Shown: positions 49,768 through 59,034, counted from the first letter of the stretch. The stretch is DNA of 64,000 nucleotides from JANQMX01 sp965247175 (GCA_965247175.1 OZ252006.1:3534001-3598000), one strand, 5' to 3'. The notes: a model not told the origin generated them from the sequence alone. Numbers and translations are program-made.

Positions 49768-52191
49768 TCACCGCCCCGGCACTTCCGTCCTCCGCAGCTC
49801 ACACAGATACGCCCGCATCGGCACCGAGCCGCTGACTGGGTCGACCGCGTCGTGGCCGATGACGAGATTGAAGTTCGCCGTCTCCGGCCCCACCACCGGG
49901 TAGCCCGGCGCCTCGAGCTCGGGGCAGTCCTGCCACCAGCCGTGCTGGCCACAGACCACCTGCGGGTCGAGGGCGTCGTCGAAGCGGGCCCGCGCTTTAG
50001 CCGTGCCGTTGGGCGTGTCGATCGAGACCCAGTCGCCGGCTGAGATGTTGCGCGCGGCCGCCGTCTCCGGGTGCATATCGACCTGCGGGTCCGGCGCCCG
50101 GCGGCGCAGGCTGGGCAAGCCCCGGTGCTGGCTCTCGCAATAGAGGCTGTCCTTGGTGCAGGTGAGGATGAGCGGGAAGCGCGCGGCCAGCTTGGGCTGG
50201 GCGCGCAGGCTGACCAGCGGCTCCTCGTACTCGGGCAAGGCCGTATAGCCGTGGTCGTGCAGCGTCTCGGAATAGAGCTCCAGCTTGCCCGAAGGGGTGG
50301 CGAAACCGCGCGGCTTCCCCTCAACCTCTTCGGCGAATTTCCGGTAGCGGGTTTCCAGCGGCACGCGGATGCCTTCCGGATGTGCGCGCAGGTCCTCCAG
50401 GGTGACACCGCTGGGTTCGAGCTGATGGCGCCAGGCGGCCTCGATGTCGCCCTCCCAGAAGTCGGCGCCATAACCCATGCGGCAGGCGAGATCGAAGAGA
50501 ATGCGGATATCGGGCCGCGCCTCGCCCTGCGGCTCCACCAACTGCCGGCGCAGATGGATGAGCGAGCAGGCCGCTTCGCTGATCTCGAAGCCGATCTTGA
50601 GGCCCTCGTGCTCGAAGGGTGTTGTCGTCGGCAGCACGATGTCGGCCAGCTCGGCCGTGGGGTTGAGGAAGTGGTCGGTGTGGAGGTGGAACTCCAGCTT
50701 GCTCAAGGCCTCGCGCCCGCGGGCGCCGTCGGCATGGGCGAGCAGCAGATTGGAGCCGAAGCTGACCAGCCCGCGTACCGCGTAGGGCTCGTGTTCCAGG
50801 ATGCCGCGGTAGATCTCGGCCGAGGTCACGTGGTCGTAGAGCCCGGGGCCGAGCGGCCGCTCAGCGCGTCCTAGCGTCTTCTCGCGCTGCGCGGCGCCGA
50901 GGAATTCGTCGCCGCCGATGCCGTTGGCCGGCACGCCGGTGAACTGCACGTTGCCGCCCTTGGCATCGAAGTTGCCGGTCAGCGCATAGAGCAGGCCGAT
51001 GGCGCGCGCCATCTGGGTGGCGTTGGACTGCTGCTCCAGCCCGCTCCAGGCCATGTAGCCGACGGGCCGGGACTCCCACAGCAGGGCCGCGGTGCGTCGG
51101 ATTTGTTCCGCCGGCACACCGGTCAGGCGCTCGACCGCTTCGGGGTCGTGCGCCGCGACGCTATCGGCCAGGCGCTGGAAGGCCGGGCGGCAAGCCACGG
51201 GGCCGGACGGCGTCTCGACCATGACGTCACCGAAGAGCGCGAGGCGCGCTGTCGCCACATCGTACTGGCCCGCGCCGGGGTGATAGGCGACCGGCTGTTC
51301 GGCCTCGGCATCCCAGGCGACAAGGTGTTTGTCATCATCGCCGCCGACCACGTCCGACCAGCGCAGCAGCCGCCCGGTATCGGCATGCACCAGGTGGGGG
51401 CCGTTGGTCCAGTCGCGGATGAAGGCCTCGTCGTACCAGCCGCGTTCGAGCATGACGTGGATGAGGCCCAGCGCCAGGGCGCCGTCGCTGCCCGGGCGCA
51501 CGCGCAGCCACTCGTCGGCTCGGCGGGCGAGGCCGGCATGGCGCGGGTCGACCACGATCAGCTTGGCGCCGCGGCCCTGCGCCTGCACCGCGGCGGTGGC
51601 GTGGGCGATGCGCGAGACCGTGGGGTTGTAGCCCCAGAAGAGGATGGTGCCGGCGTTCTCCAGGTCGGGCATGCAGTCGGCCGGCAAGCCTGCGCCGTAG
51701 TGATAAAGGTTGGCGAGATAGCGGCCCCAGCCGCAGAGCTCCATGGAAATGGAGTGGTTGGGGCTGCCGTAGCGCTTGCGCAGGCGCTTCAGCCAATCGA
51801 CCGAATCGCAAAGCGCCGAGGTGGAGGGCGAGGCGTTGTTGAAGACCACGCATTCGGGCCCGTGCTTGTCCGCCAGCTCCCTGAGCCGCGCGGCAACCGT
51901 ATCGAGCGCTTCGTCCCAGCTGATGCGCTGCCAGCCCGGGTCGGCCGCCCCCTTGGGATTGGTGCGCTTCATCGGGTGGGTCAGGCGCTCTGGGCTATAG
52001 ACCAGCTCGGGCGCGACCTTGCCCTTGATGCAGAGCGCTTGGCCCGTCGGGTGCGAGGGGTCGGCCTCCAGTTTGGTGAACCTGCCGTCCTCCAAGGTCG
52101 CCACCGCCCCGCAGCGCGAGACGCAGAGCGCGCAGAAGCTCGGGACCTTTTCGATGCGTGCGTCCGCCGTTCCGCTCACCGCAACCGCCAT
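49768..52191 (-). CDS. Molybdopterin-dependent oxidoreductase (DMSO reductase superfamily)
   Basis: An 807-residue catalytic subunit. An N-terminal [4Fe-4S] site is formed by C20, C23, C27 and C54. GWQRISWDEALD and FWGYNPTVSRIAHA are cofactor-binding blocks. C153 in SMELCGWGR is positioned as the molybdenum/tungsten ligand, as in cysteine-ligated members. The C-terminal molydop-binding domain has LPTTTPFEHEG and VDMHPETAAARNISAGDWV. There is no Tat signal, so it should be cytoplasmic. No electron-transfer subunit is adjacent. The substrate cannot be read from sequence. Confidence 0.92.
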   Translation of the reverse strand: MAVAVSGTADARIEKVPSFCALCVSRCGAVATLEDGRFTKLEADPSHPTGQALCIKGKVAPELVYSPERLTHPMKRTNPKGAADPGWQRISWDEALDTVAARLRELADKHGPECVVFNNASPSTSALCDSVDWLKRLRKRYGSPNHSISMELCGWGRYLANLYHYGAGLPADCMPDLENAGTILFWGYNPTVSRIAHATAAVQAQGRGAKLIVVDPRHAGLARRADEWLRVRPGSDGALALGLIHVMLERGWYDEAFIRDWTNGPHLVHADTGRLLRWSDVVGGDDDKHLVAWDAEAEQPVAYHPGAGQYDVATARLALFGDVMVETPSGPVACRPAFQRLADSVAAHDPEAVERLTGVPAEQIRRTAALLWESRPVGYMAWSGLEQQSNATQMARAIGLLYALTGNFDAKGGNVQFTGVPANGIGGDEFLGAAQREKTLGRAERPLGPGLYDHVTSAEIYRGILEHEPYAVRGLVSFGSNLLLAHADGARGREALSKLEFHLHTDHFLNPTAELADIVLPTTTPFEHEGLKIGFEISEAACSLIHLRRQLVEPQGEARPDIRILFDLACRMGYGADFWEGDIEAAWRHQLEPSGVTLEDLRAHPEGIRVPLETRYRKFAEEVEGKPRGFATPSGKLELYSETLHDHGYTALPEYEEPLVSLRAQPKLAARFPLILTCTKDSLYCESQHRGLPSLRRRAPDPQVDMHPETAAARNISAGDWVSIDTPNGTAKARARFDDALDPQVVCGQHGWWQDCPELEAPGYPVVGPETANFNLVIGHDAVDPVSGSVPMRAYLCELRRTEVPGR

Positions 52192-52288
52192 GCTCGCAGC
52201 TCCCTATTGCGCCGCGCTCTCCGGCGCGGCTTGGAGCAGCAATCCTAGCGGCAATGCGGGCTACGTCCACTGAGTCGGTTTTTGTTTT

Positions 52289-52456
52289 GGCGCGCCGGCT
52301 CCTTAGTGGCTTGACGCCGGGTTCCGGGGCGCGCCCGGGCTGTTCCGTCCCACTCCCCCACCCGGCCACCCACGGAATTGTGGACAGTGGGGTGGCCGGG
52401 TGGGGGAGTGGGACGGAACAGTGCAGCGCCGCAAGGCGCTCCAGAAAAAGGCGCGC
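52289..52456. repeat. Dispersed palindrome copy 9, divergent stem and loop
   Basis: GGCGCGCC at 52289 and a degenerate GGCGCGC near 52450. Perfect 32-bp arms (52340-52371 and 52390-52421) have an 18-nt loop ACGGAATTGTGGACAGTG. The G-run spacing is GGG-TGGCC-GGG-T-GGGGG-AGT-GGG. It lies between divergent genes. The half copy at 19135 derives from this type. Confidence 0.9.
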
Positions 52457-52519
52457 TTCTGCGCGAAGACTGCTACGCTTGCGCGGTGTGATTTCCTGTT
52501 GGGCAGGGAGGCTGGAGGC

Positions 52520-53104
52520 ATGGACAAGGGCCGTATGGCGATGATGATCATGGGGGCGCTCGCCGTGATCGTCGTCATCGTGGCTTCGGTCTACATCGGC
52601 GAGCGGCTGGAGACGATCGAGGACCGGCTGCAGTTTGCAGAGCCGAGCGGCATGGAGCCCGGGCAAGAGATCGTCATCATGGGCGAGGAGGTTCAGCTCC
52701 AGGCCGTCTACGTTCCGGTCTACTCGCACGTCTATTCCGACGGTGGCCGGCCCTTCCTGGTCGAGACGACCTTGAGCGTGCGCAACACCGACCCGCGAGA
52801 GTCGATCTTCCTCTCCTCCGTGCGCTACTTCGACACCAAGGGCGAGCTGGTCAAAGACTACCTGCCCGGCCCCCTCAAGCTGGCGCCGCTGGAGTCGACC
52901 GAGTTCCTGGTCGAGCAGAGCGACGTCACGGGCGGCTCCGGCGCCAACTTCATCGTGGTCTGGGCGGCCGACACGCCTGTCAACGAGCCCATGATCGAAG
53001 CCGTGATGATCGGCTTCCACGGCGGCAACAGCATCTCCATGATCCGGGCCGGCACGCCGATCGAGGGAGTCAACGCCGACGGGACGGTCGCCGGGCGGGA
53101 GTAG
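52520..53104 (+). CDS. DUF3124 protein
   Basis: The protein has 194 residues from ATG 52520, with GGGAGG about 8 nt upstream. One N-terminal membrane helix (MMIMGALAVIVVIVASVYIG) and an extracytoplasmic beta-rich domain follow (VYVPVYSHVYSDGGRPFLVE, TTLSVRNTDPRESIFLSSVRYFDTKGELV, APLESTEFLVEQSDVTGGSGANFIV), typical of DUF3124. The function is unknown. It is bracketed by palindrome copies 9 and 10. Confidence 0.85.
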   Translation: MDKGRMAMMIMGALAVIVVIVASVYIGERLETIEDRLQFAEPSGMEPGQEIVIMGEEVQLQAVYVPVYSHVYSDGGRPFLVETTLSVRNTDPRESIFLSSVRYFDTKGELVKDYLPGPLKLAPLESTEFLVEQSDVTGGSGANFIVVWAADTPVNEPMIEAVMIGFHGGNSISMIRAGTPIEGVNADGTVAGRE

Positions 53105-53128
53105 CTGGCGCCGGGCCAAACCCAAAAC

Positions 53129-53296
53129 TGTCATCCCGGCCAAGGCCGAAGCGTCAGCGAAGGCCGCGAGCCGGGATCCATGGTGCGTCCTGGCGCGGAT
53201 GGCTGAACATGATGCCGCGTGCCGACGACATCGCGCCTTCCTCTCACCATTCCGTGCTGGCTGAGGAATGGACCCCGGATCAAGTCCGGGGTGACA
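53129..53296. repeat. REP-like repeat unit
   Basis: It starts TGTCATCCCGGCCAAGGCCG and ends TCCGGGGTGACA. It sits 20 bp upstream of palindrome copy 10. Together they fill most of a 392-bp gap with no gene. Confidence 0.75.
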
Positions 53297-53316
53297 GGCT
53301 TTGGTTCATCTCGGGT

Positions 53317-53415
53317 CCGGCCCACACCCCCGCCCGACCAACCCATGCCATGGTACCCTAATGGGTTGGTCGGGCGGGGGTGTGGGCCGGTGCCGTGCAG
53401 CGCCGAAGGCGCCCA
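53317..53415. repeat. Dispersed palindrome copy 10
   Basis: Perfect 29-bp arms at 53317-53345 and 53362-53390 enclose loop TGCCATGGTACCCTAA, identical to copies 6 and 11. The right flank is GTGCAGCGCCGAAGGCGCCC; the left GGCGCC flank is missing. Confidence 0.92.
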
Positions 53416-53496
53416 AGAAGACTCCCGGCTGCCGCAGCGCGCGACAGCGGTCGGGCAACACTCTATAAGGACGGCACGACCGGGAGTAGAACCGCG

Positions 53497-53901
53497 ATGC
53501 CGTCCAAGCGCCAAGTCATTCTCTATATCCTCGGCTCCATCGCCGTGCTCGTGATGTTCATTCTATTGGCGCAGGACGAGGGCTATCAGGCCATGATGGA
53601 GGATGTCGGCCAGGACCTCAAAGAGAGGCCCCTCCCGCAAACACCCGGCGAGTTCCTCGATACGCAAACTCCGGAGCAAGCCCGCCTTTTGGTTTCGGCG
53701 GCCCTGGTCTGGGTTGGCGGCGTCACCGCGCTTATCGTCTGGCAGATGCGCAAAGCGGGCTATAGCTGGGGCTATTGCCTCAATCCGCTCAACTTCTCCA
53801 CGGGGTACTTCGATACCAAGGCCTGGGTTATCTTCGTTGCCCTTGCTGCCGCGGCTCTCTACCTATTCTCGGAAGCCATGCCGCTCTCACCCATTCGATA
53901 G
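53497..53901 (+). CDS. Small membrane protein of unknown function
   Basis: A 134-residue protein from ATG 53497. Three hydrophobic helices are visible (VILYILGSIAVLVMFILLA, LLVSAALVWVGGVTALIVW, WVIFVALAAAALYLFS), with a soluble loop between the first two and an aromatic stretch YSWGYCLNPLNFSTGYFDTK before the third. I do not recognise a family. It converges with the regulator gene at 53927. Confidence 0.65.
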   Translation: MPSKRQVILYILGSIAVLVMFILLAQDEGYQAMMEDVGQDLKERPLPQTPGEFLDTQTPEQARLLVSAALVWVGGVTALIVWQMRKAGYSWGYCLNPLNFSTGYFDTKAWVIFVALAAAALYLFSEAMPLSPIR

Positions 53902-53926
53902 AGCAGGGCGCTCAGCGGCCGTTTCC

Positions 53927-54571
53927 CTAACCCTTCTTGCGGATGCGGTAGGCGCAGCGGCGGGCGCCGGCCAGGATGTGGTCGGTGCGCTCGACCTCCA
54001 CCTCCTTGCCGAGCACCTTGCGGAAAAGGTTGAGCTCGCCGGCGCAGAGGCCGCTGCAGGCGCGCGCCGCGACGCAGATCGGGCAGTGATTCTCGACCAG
54101 CAGAAACTCCCCGTCCGAGCCCTTCTCGGCCTCGGCCATGTAGCCCTCGCGGCTGCGTAGCGCGGCGAGGCCCTCAATGCGCTTTTCCAGCGTGTCGGCC
54201 GGTTTGAGCTGCCGCTTGTAGCTCGTGATCTGCTGCTTGGTGCGCGATTCGATGAGCTGGTTCAGCCCCTCGTCGCCGAAGGCCTGCCGCATGGCTGCGA
54301 GCAGCTCGGCGTTGAGCGCCGCGTGGCCATCGGGGAAGAAGTCCTCCGCCGCCGGGGTCAGGCGCCAGAGCTTCTTTGGCCGCCCGACCGGCCCGGGCTG
54401 CAGGTCGAAATCGACCAGGCCCTCCGCCTGCATCTCATAGAGGTGCTGACGCACGCCCATGGGCGTGATTCCGAGCGTGCCGGCGACCTCGGCGGCGTCG
54501 CGCGGGCCCCCGGTCTTGAGCTCGCGCATGATGGCCTGGCGGCGCGATTCCCGCGGCTTTCCTTGCTTCAT
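53927..54571 (-). CDS. HTH regulator with C-terminal Cys cluster (SufR-like)
   Basis: A 214-residue DeoR/ArsR-like regulator. The N-terminal winged helix is RRQAIMRELKTGG, then ITPMGVRQHLYEMQAEGLV and GRPKKLWRLT. The C-terminal half holds C163, C166, C172, C176 and C206 (CPIC, ACSGLC, RRCAYRI). The spacing of C163, C176 and C206 is close to that of the Fe-S-binding cysteines of SufR, so a bound iron-sulfur cluster is likely. It is divergent from the Rieske gene with 86 bp between, which suggests it controls that gene. Its target is otherwise unknown. Confidence 0.85.
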   Translation of the reverse strand: MKQGKPRESRRQAIMRELKTGGPRDAAEVAGTLGITPMGVRQHLYEMQAEGLVDFDLQPGPVGRPKKLWRLTPAAEDFFPDGHAALNAELLAAMRQAFGDEGLNQLIESRTKQQITSYKRQLKPADTLEKRIEGLAALRSREGYMAEAEKGSDGEFLLVENHCPICVAARACSGLCAGELNLFRKVLGKEVEVERTDHILAGARRCAYRIRKKG

Positions 54572-54657
54572 GCGAATTTTCTAAAGACGAATATTGAATT
54601 AGGCAAGGCAGGCAGGTTAGATTATAAAGATAATAGTTTCAAAATAGGAGATCGCCG

Positions 54658-56268
54658 ATGCTGGAGCGTCATGGCGAGTGGGTCGAGGTCGCCACGCTGG
54701 CCGACTTCGCCGAGCGCGACCGCCGGATCGTCAAGGTCGGCCGCAAGCAGATCGCCCTCTTCAAGGTTGCCGGCGGGGAGGCCGGCGACCGCTTCTATGC
54801 CTGCAACAACCGCTGCCCGCACGAGGGCTATCCGCTGGTCGAAGGCAGCCTGACCGAGCCAGAGGGGAGCTGCGTGCTCACCTGTAACTGGCATAACTGG
54901 AAGTTCGACCTGGATAGCGGTGAGACCCTGACCGGCGGTGACCGCCTGCGCCGCTATCCGGTGCTGCAGGAGGGCGAGCGGCTCCTGGTCGATGTGACCG
55001 ACCCACCGGCGGAGGCGCGCCAGGCCCAGGCGCTGGAGAACCTTCATGACTCCTTCCGCAAGTACGAGGTCGACCGCATGGCGCGGGAGATCGCGCGCCT
55101 TGCAGCGGCCGGCGGCGACCCGCTGGATGCCCTGCGCAAGACCATCGCCTGGACCCACGACCGCTTCGAATACGGCATGACTCACGCCGCCGGCGCGGCG
55201 CCCGACTGGCTGGCGCTGGCCGACGCGCATGCCTGGGACGCGCCCTCGCGTCTGGCGCCCCTGGTCGAGACCGTGTCCCACTTCGCTTGGGATAGTCTTA
55301 GGGAGCCGGCCTATCCCTATCCCACGGAGGTGAAGGACTACGCGCCGGACGCTCTGCTGGCGGCGATCGAGCGGGAAGACGAGACAGAGGCTGTGGCGCT
55401 GCTGCGCGGCGCTTTGGCGGCCGGCCTGCGCTATGGCGACCTCTTCCCGGTCTTGGCCCAGGCGTCACTGAGCCACTATCTCTCCTTCGGCCATGCGGCC
55501 ATCTATCTCGTGCAGTGCGAGAAGCTCGTGGCGCGCCTCGGCTCCGCGGTCGAAGCGCCGCTGCTGCTCAGCTACCTGCGCATGCTGATCAACGGCTCAC
55601 GCGAGGATCTGCTGCCGGAGTTCCGCGGCTACGCCGCGACGCGCGCCGCTTGGGACGGAAGCGGCGAAGCCGGCGTGACGGCCGCCGACTTCAAGGGCCT
55701 CGGCGTGCGCGCCGCCTTTGCGCGGGTGCTGCAGTCCTCCGGCCGGCCGCGAGAGCTTTTCACCGCCCTGTTCGGCGCCTGCGCCTGGCAGCTCCTGCAC
55801 CTCGACCTTGGCTACCAGAACCGGACCGACGGGCCGGTGTCGCAGAACGCCGGCTGGCTCGACGTCACCCACGGCATCACCTTCGGCCGCGCGGTGCATG
55901 AGATCTGCACGCGGCGGCCGGAGCTCTGGCCCGACGGCTTGCTGCAGATGGCCTGCTTCGTGGGGCGCAACAACGACTTCGTCGACGATGCTTTGGATGC
56001 GGCGCCTTGGCGCGTGGACCTGCCGGAGCGCTTCTTGGCGGAAAGCTTCCGCAGCCTGTTCGATCATGGCCAGGCCGAGCCCATCGTCTCGGCGCACCTG
56101 GTGAAGACCCTGACCGCCGCCGCCGAGCAGCTCGACGGCGAGCCGGAGGCGCCTTGGAAGGATGACCTCTTGGCTGGGCTGAACCGCTTCCTCAACTCAC
56201 CGCTCAAGCGCAAGCACCTGCTGCGCACGGCGACCCAGTCGCTCGCCTTCGTCGAGGCGGAGGGGTGA
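54658..56268 (+). CDS. Rieske 2Fe-2S protein with a long helical C-terminal domain
   Basis: A 536-residue protein; ATG 54658 has AGGAG 7 nt upstream. Residues 1-120 are a Rieske domain with C53-P-H55 and C76-N-W-H79, plus nearby C49 and C72. The remaining 400 residues are predicted nearly all helical, with histidine-bearing segments (ASLSHYLSFGHAAIYL, WQLLHLDLGYQN, WLDVTHGITFGRAVHEI). I do not recognise this domain and see none of the oxygenase alpha-subunit iron motif. It may be an oxidoreductase supplied with electrons by the Rieske centre. It is divergent from a probable Fe-S-sensing regulator. Confidence 0.85.
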   Translation: MLERHGEWVEVATLADFAERDRRIVKVGRKQIALFKVAGGEAGDRFYACNNRCPHEGYPLVEGSLTEPEGSCVLTCNWHNWKFDLDSGETLTGGDRLRRYPVLQEGERLLVDVTDPPAEARQAQALENLHDSFRKYEVDRMAREIARLAAAGGDPLDALRKTIAWTHDRFEYGMTHAAGAAPDWLALADAHAWDAPSRLAPLVETVSHFAWDSLREPAYPYPTEVKDYAPDALLAAIEREDETEAVALLRGALAAGLRYGDLFPVLAQASLSHYLSFGHAAIYLVQCEKLVARLGSAVEAPLLLSYLRMLINGSREDLLPEFRGYAATRAAWDGSGEAGVTAADFKGLGVRAAFARVLQSSGRPRELFTALFGACAWQLLHLDLGYQNRTDGPVSQNAGWLDVTHGITFGRAVHEICTRRPELWPDGLLQMACFVGRNNDFVDDALDAAPWRVDLPERFLAESFRSLFDHGQAEPIVSAHLVKTLTAAAEQLDGEPEAPWKDDLLAGLNRFLNSPLKRKHLLRTATQSLAFVEAEG

Positions 56269-56307
56269 GGGGGAGTTTCTTGGCGCTGACGTGCCGCACC
56301 TTACGCC

Positions 56308-56637
56308 TGTCACCCTTGGGCGAGCCGCGTAGCGGCGAGTTCCGAGGGCTCGCGGAGCGAGTTGCTGGAGGCACGGCAGGGTTCCCAGCGGGCTGATGAG
56401 TGGATCCTCGGGACGGGCCCGTTGGGCCCGCCCAAGGATGACATTGGGAGAGGGCTCGCGGACGCCGCCGCACCACTGACTGTCACCCCGGCCTAGAGCC
56501 GGGGTCCACCCCCCGGCCTCCGCGGGACGCAGTCGTTCAGCGCGGGCTTTGCGGCTGTGCGCCTACTTTGCCTGCTGTCCGAATTTGGCCTGACCATGGA
56601 TCCCGGCTCGCGGGCTTCGCCCTTGGCCGGGATGACA
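56308..56637. repeat. Three REP-like units in tandem
   Basis: The first unit (from TGTCACCCTTGGGCGAGCCG, to about 56445 ending in GATGACATTG) is like those at 39740 and 42053. Then come a CTGTCACCCCGG unit near 56480 and a mirrored unit ending GGCCGGGATGACAAG at 56637. The 403-bp gap contains no gene. Confidence 0.75.
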
Positions 56638-56671
56638 AGTGGAGGAGGACCGTAAGGTCCCCGACCCTACT

Positions 56672-57085
56672 TCACGCGCTCTCTTCGAGGCGCTCCATGT
56701 CGTCGTCGGAGAAGCCGAAGTGGTGGCCGATCTCGTGGATCAGCACGTGGCGAACGAGGCGCACCAGGTCCTCTTCCGTCTCGCACCAGTAGTCCAGAAT
56801 GGGCCGGCGGTAGAGGTGGATCATGTCCGGCTCCCCCATCGGATCGCTGGCGCCGCGCTCGGTGAGCGGCACGCCGCGGTAGAGGCCGAGCAGGTCGAAG
56901 GGCGATTCCAGGTCCATCTCTTCCATGGTCTGGTCGTCAGGAAACTCCTCGACCTTGACGACCACGTCGCGGGCGTACTGGCGCAGCTCCGGCGGAATGC
57001 CCGACATGGCCTCGCGCGCCAGACCCTCGATGTCCTCCAGCGACGGGGGGACGGAGACCTGCCGCATATGCGTCACGCGCGACAT
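56672..57085 (-). CDS. Zincin-like metallopeptidase family protein
   Basis: The protein has 137 residues from ATG 57085, chosen because AAGGAGG lies 8 nt upstream; an in-frame ATG at 57184 also has a ribosome site and would add 33 residues without homology. The zinc motif HEIGHHFGFSDDDM (H117-E118...H121) is at the C-terminal end, with DMIHLYRRPIL before it, as in the small PF06262 peptidase-like family. The substrate is unknown. Confidence 0.88.
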   Translation of the reverse strand: MSRVTHMRQVSVPPSLEDIEGLAREAMSGIPPELRQYARDVVVKVEEFPDDQTMEEMDLESPFDLLGLYRGVPLTERGASDPMGEPDMIHLYRRPILDYWCETEEDLVRLVRHVLIHEIGHHFGFSDDDMERLEESA

Positions 57086-57246
57086 TGTCAGCCCCTCCTT
57101 CGCTCTAAAGCTCGATGCCTTGGCGGACTGCGCCAGTCCTGGCGGTGTTGAGAGCTTTTGCTCGAAAGCCTTACCCTCACTCATGACTCGCCTTCCTTCA
57201 TTCTCCTAAGGCCCGCACGCTCCCGGGCAGGGAGCGGGGCCGTTCG

Positions 57247-58005
57247 CTATTGCATCCGCATGGCGCCGTCGAGGCGGACGACGTCCGCGTTCAGCATGGC
57301 ATTGCGGCACATACAAAGCACCAGATCGGCAAACTCCTCCGGATGCCCGAAGCGGGAGGGGAAGGGCACCTGACTAGACAGGTTGTCCTGCACCTCCTGG
57401 GGCATGTTGAGGAGAAGCGGCGTCGCAATCAAGCCGGGCGCGATGGCCAGCACCCGAATGCCGGAGCGGGCCAGCTCCCGCGCGATCGGCAGGATCATGC
57501 CGTTGATGCCGGCTTTGGAGGCGGCATAGGCGGCCTGACCGAGCTGTCCCTCGACCGCGGCGACGGAGGAGGTGGAGATGACGATGCCCCGCTCCCCGTC
57601 CTCGTTGAGCGGCTCGCTGCCGGCCATTTCGGCCGCGGCGAGGCGCAGCAGATTGAAGCTGCCGATCAGGTTGACGCGGATGACCGTCTCGAAATCCTCG
57701 AGCGCCATGGGCCCGTTGCGGCCGACGACCCGCTTGGCCGGCGCGATGCCGGCGCAGTTGACCAGGACGCGGCAAGGCCCGTGCGCCGACCGCGCTTCAG
57801 CCATCGCGGCTTCGGCGGCGGCCGCATCGGCCACGTCGCAAGGCAGGGCCAGGCCGCCGATCTCTTCGGCCACGGCCTTGGCGTTCTCTGCGCTGAGGTC
57901 CATGACCCCGACTTTGGCACCGGCCGCTGCCAGGGCGCGCGCCGTTGCCGCGCCGAGGCCCGAGCCGCCGCCCGTCACAATGGCCCCTAATCCGGCCAAA
58001 TCCAT
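57247..58005 (-). CDS. SDR oxidoreductase (3-hydroxyacyl-CoA dehydrogenase type)
   Basis: A 252-residue classical SDR. TGGGSGLGAATARAL, NCAGIAPAKRVVGRNGP, STSSVAAVEGQLGQAAYAAS (Ser and the YAASK catalytic pair) and NMPQEVQDNLSSQVPFPSRF match type II 3-hydroxyacyl-CoA (HSD17B10-like) dehydrogenases, which work in isoleucine and branched fatty acid breakdown. The substrate is inferred from these blocks only. Confidence 0.9.
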   Translation of the reverse strand: MDLAGLGAIVTGGGSGLGAATARALAAAGAKVGVMDLSAENAKAVAEEIGGLALPCDVADAAAAEAAMAEARSAHGPCRVLVNCAGIAPAKRVVGRNGPMALEDFETVIRVNLIGSFNLLRLAAAEMAGSEPLNEDGERGIVISTSSVAAVEGQLGQAAYAASKAGINGMILPIARELARSGIRVLAIAPGLIATPLLLNMPQEVQDNLSSQVPFPSRFGHPEEFADLVLCMCRNAMLNADVVRLDGAMRMQ

Positions 58006-58047
58006 ACCATCAATCTCCTTAGGAATAAGCGGGAGGCGAGGCGCTGC

Positions 58048-59034
58048 CTAGAGCATGCCCTCGATGACACGATCGGGCGGCGTATGCCCGTCGACGAAGG
58101 TCTTGATGTTGATAATGACCTTCTCTCCCATATCGATCCGACCCTCGATGGTTGCGGACCCCATATGGGGCAGCAGGACTGCATTGTCCAACTTGATCAG
58201 CTTGGGATTGATCGCCGGCTCGTGCTCGAAGACGTCGAGGCCGGCCCCGGCCACCTCGCCGGAGGCCAGCATGCGGGTCAGGGCGTTCTCGTCGATCACC
58301 TCGCCGCGGCTGGTGTTGACGATGATCGTCGTCGGCTGCAGCAGCTTGAGGCGCCGCGCCGAGAGCAGGTGATAGGTCGCCGGCGTGTGCGGGCAGTTGA
58401 CCGAGATGACGTCCATGCGGGCCAGCATCTGGTCGAGGCTCTCCCAATAGGTCGCCTCCAGCTCGCCCTCGATGTCCGGGTGCACCCGGCGCCGGTTGTG
58501 ATAGTGCACCGAGAGGCCGAAGCCCTTGGCCCGGCGAGCGACGGCCTGGCCGATGCGGCCCATGCCGATGATGCCGAGACGCTTGCCCCAGATGCGGTGG
58601 CCCAGCATCGCGGTCGGGCTCCAGCCGGTCCAGTTGCCGGCGCGCACCAGGTGCTCGCCCTCGCTCAGCCGGCGGGAGACGGCGAGGATGAGGGCCATTG
58701 TCATGTCCGCCGTGTCCTCGGTCAGGACACCGGGCGTGTTGGTCACGGTGATGCCGCGCATGCGCGCGGTCTTGAGGTCGATATGGTCGACGCCGGTGCC
58801 GAAGGAGGCAATGAGGCGCAGCTGCTCCCCGGCCTGGCTAAGAATCCCTGAGTCGATGCGGTCGGTGACCGTCGGCACGAAGACGTCGGCCTCCTTCACC
58901 GCGGCGATCAGCTCGGCCTGGCTCATGGGCTTGTCGTCCAGGTTCAGCCGGGTGTCGAAAAGCTCCATCATCCGGGTCTCGATGGGATCCGGAAGGCGGC
59001 GGGTAACGATCACGCGAGGTTTAGGTTGCGACAT
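58048..59034 (-). CDS. D-2-hydroxyacid dehydrogenase (glyoxylate/hydroxypyruvate reductase type)
   Basis: The protein has 328 residues from ATG 59034 (a TTG at 59043 is less likely). NAD-binding loop GIIGMGRIGQAVARRAKGFG; the catalytic Arg in ASFGTGVDHID region, Glu in GLDVFEHEP and His in LLPHMGSAT complete the triad. IRTMMELFDTRLN-type N-terminal sequence (PIETRMMELFDTRLN) fits GyaR-like enzymes. It interconverts glyoxylate/hydroxypyruvate or related keto acids with their D-hydroxy forms. It follows the SDR gene's upstream side by 42 bp in the same direction. Confidence 0.93.
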   Translation of the reverse strand: MSQPKPRVIVTRRLPDPIETRMMELFDTRLNLDDKPMSQAELIAAVKEADVFVPTVTDRIDSGILSQAGEQLRLIASFGTGVDHIDLKTARMRGITVTNTPGVLTEDTADMTMALILAVSRRLSEGEHLVRAGNWTGWSPTAMLGHRIWGKRLGIIGMGRIGQAVARRAKGFGLSVHYHNRRRVHPDIEGELEATYWESLDQMLARMDVISVNCPHTPATYHLLSARRLKLLQPTTIIVNTSRGEVIDENALTRMLASGEVAGAGLDVFEHEPAINPKLIKLDNAVLLPHMGSATIEGRIDMGEKVIINIKTFVDGHTPPDRVIEGML

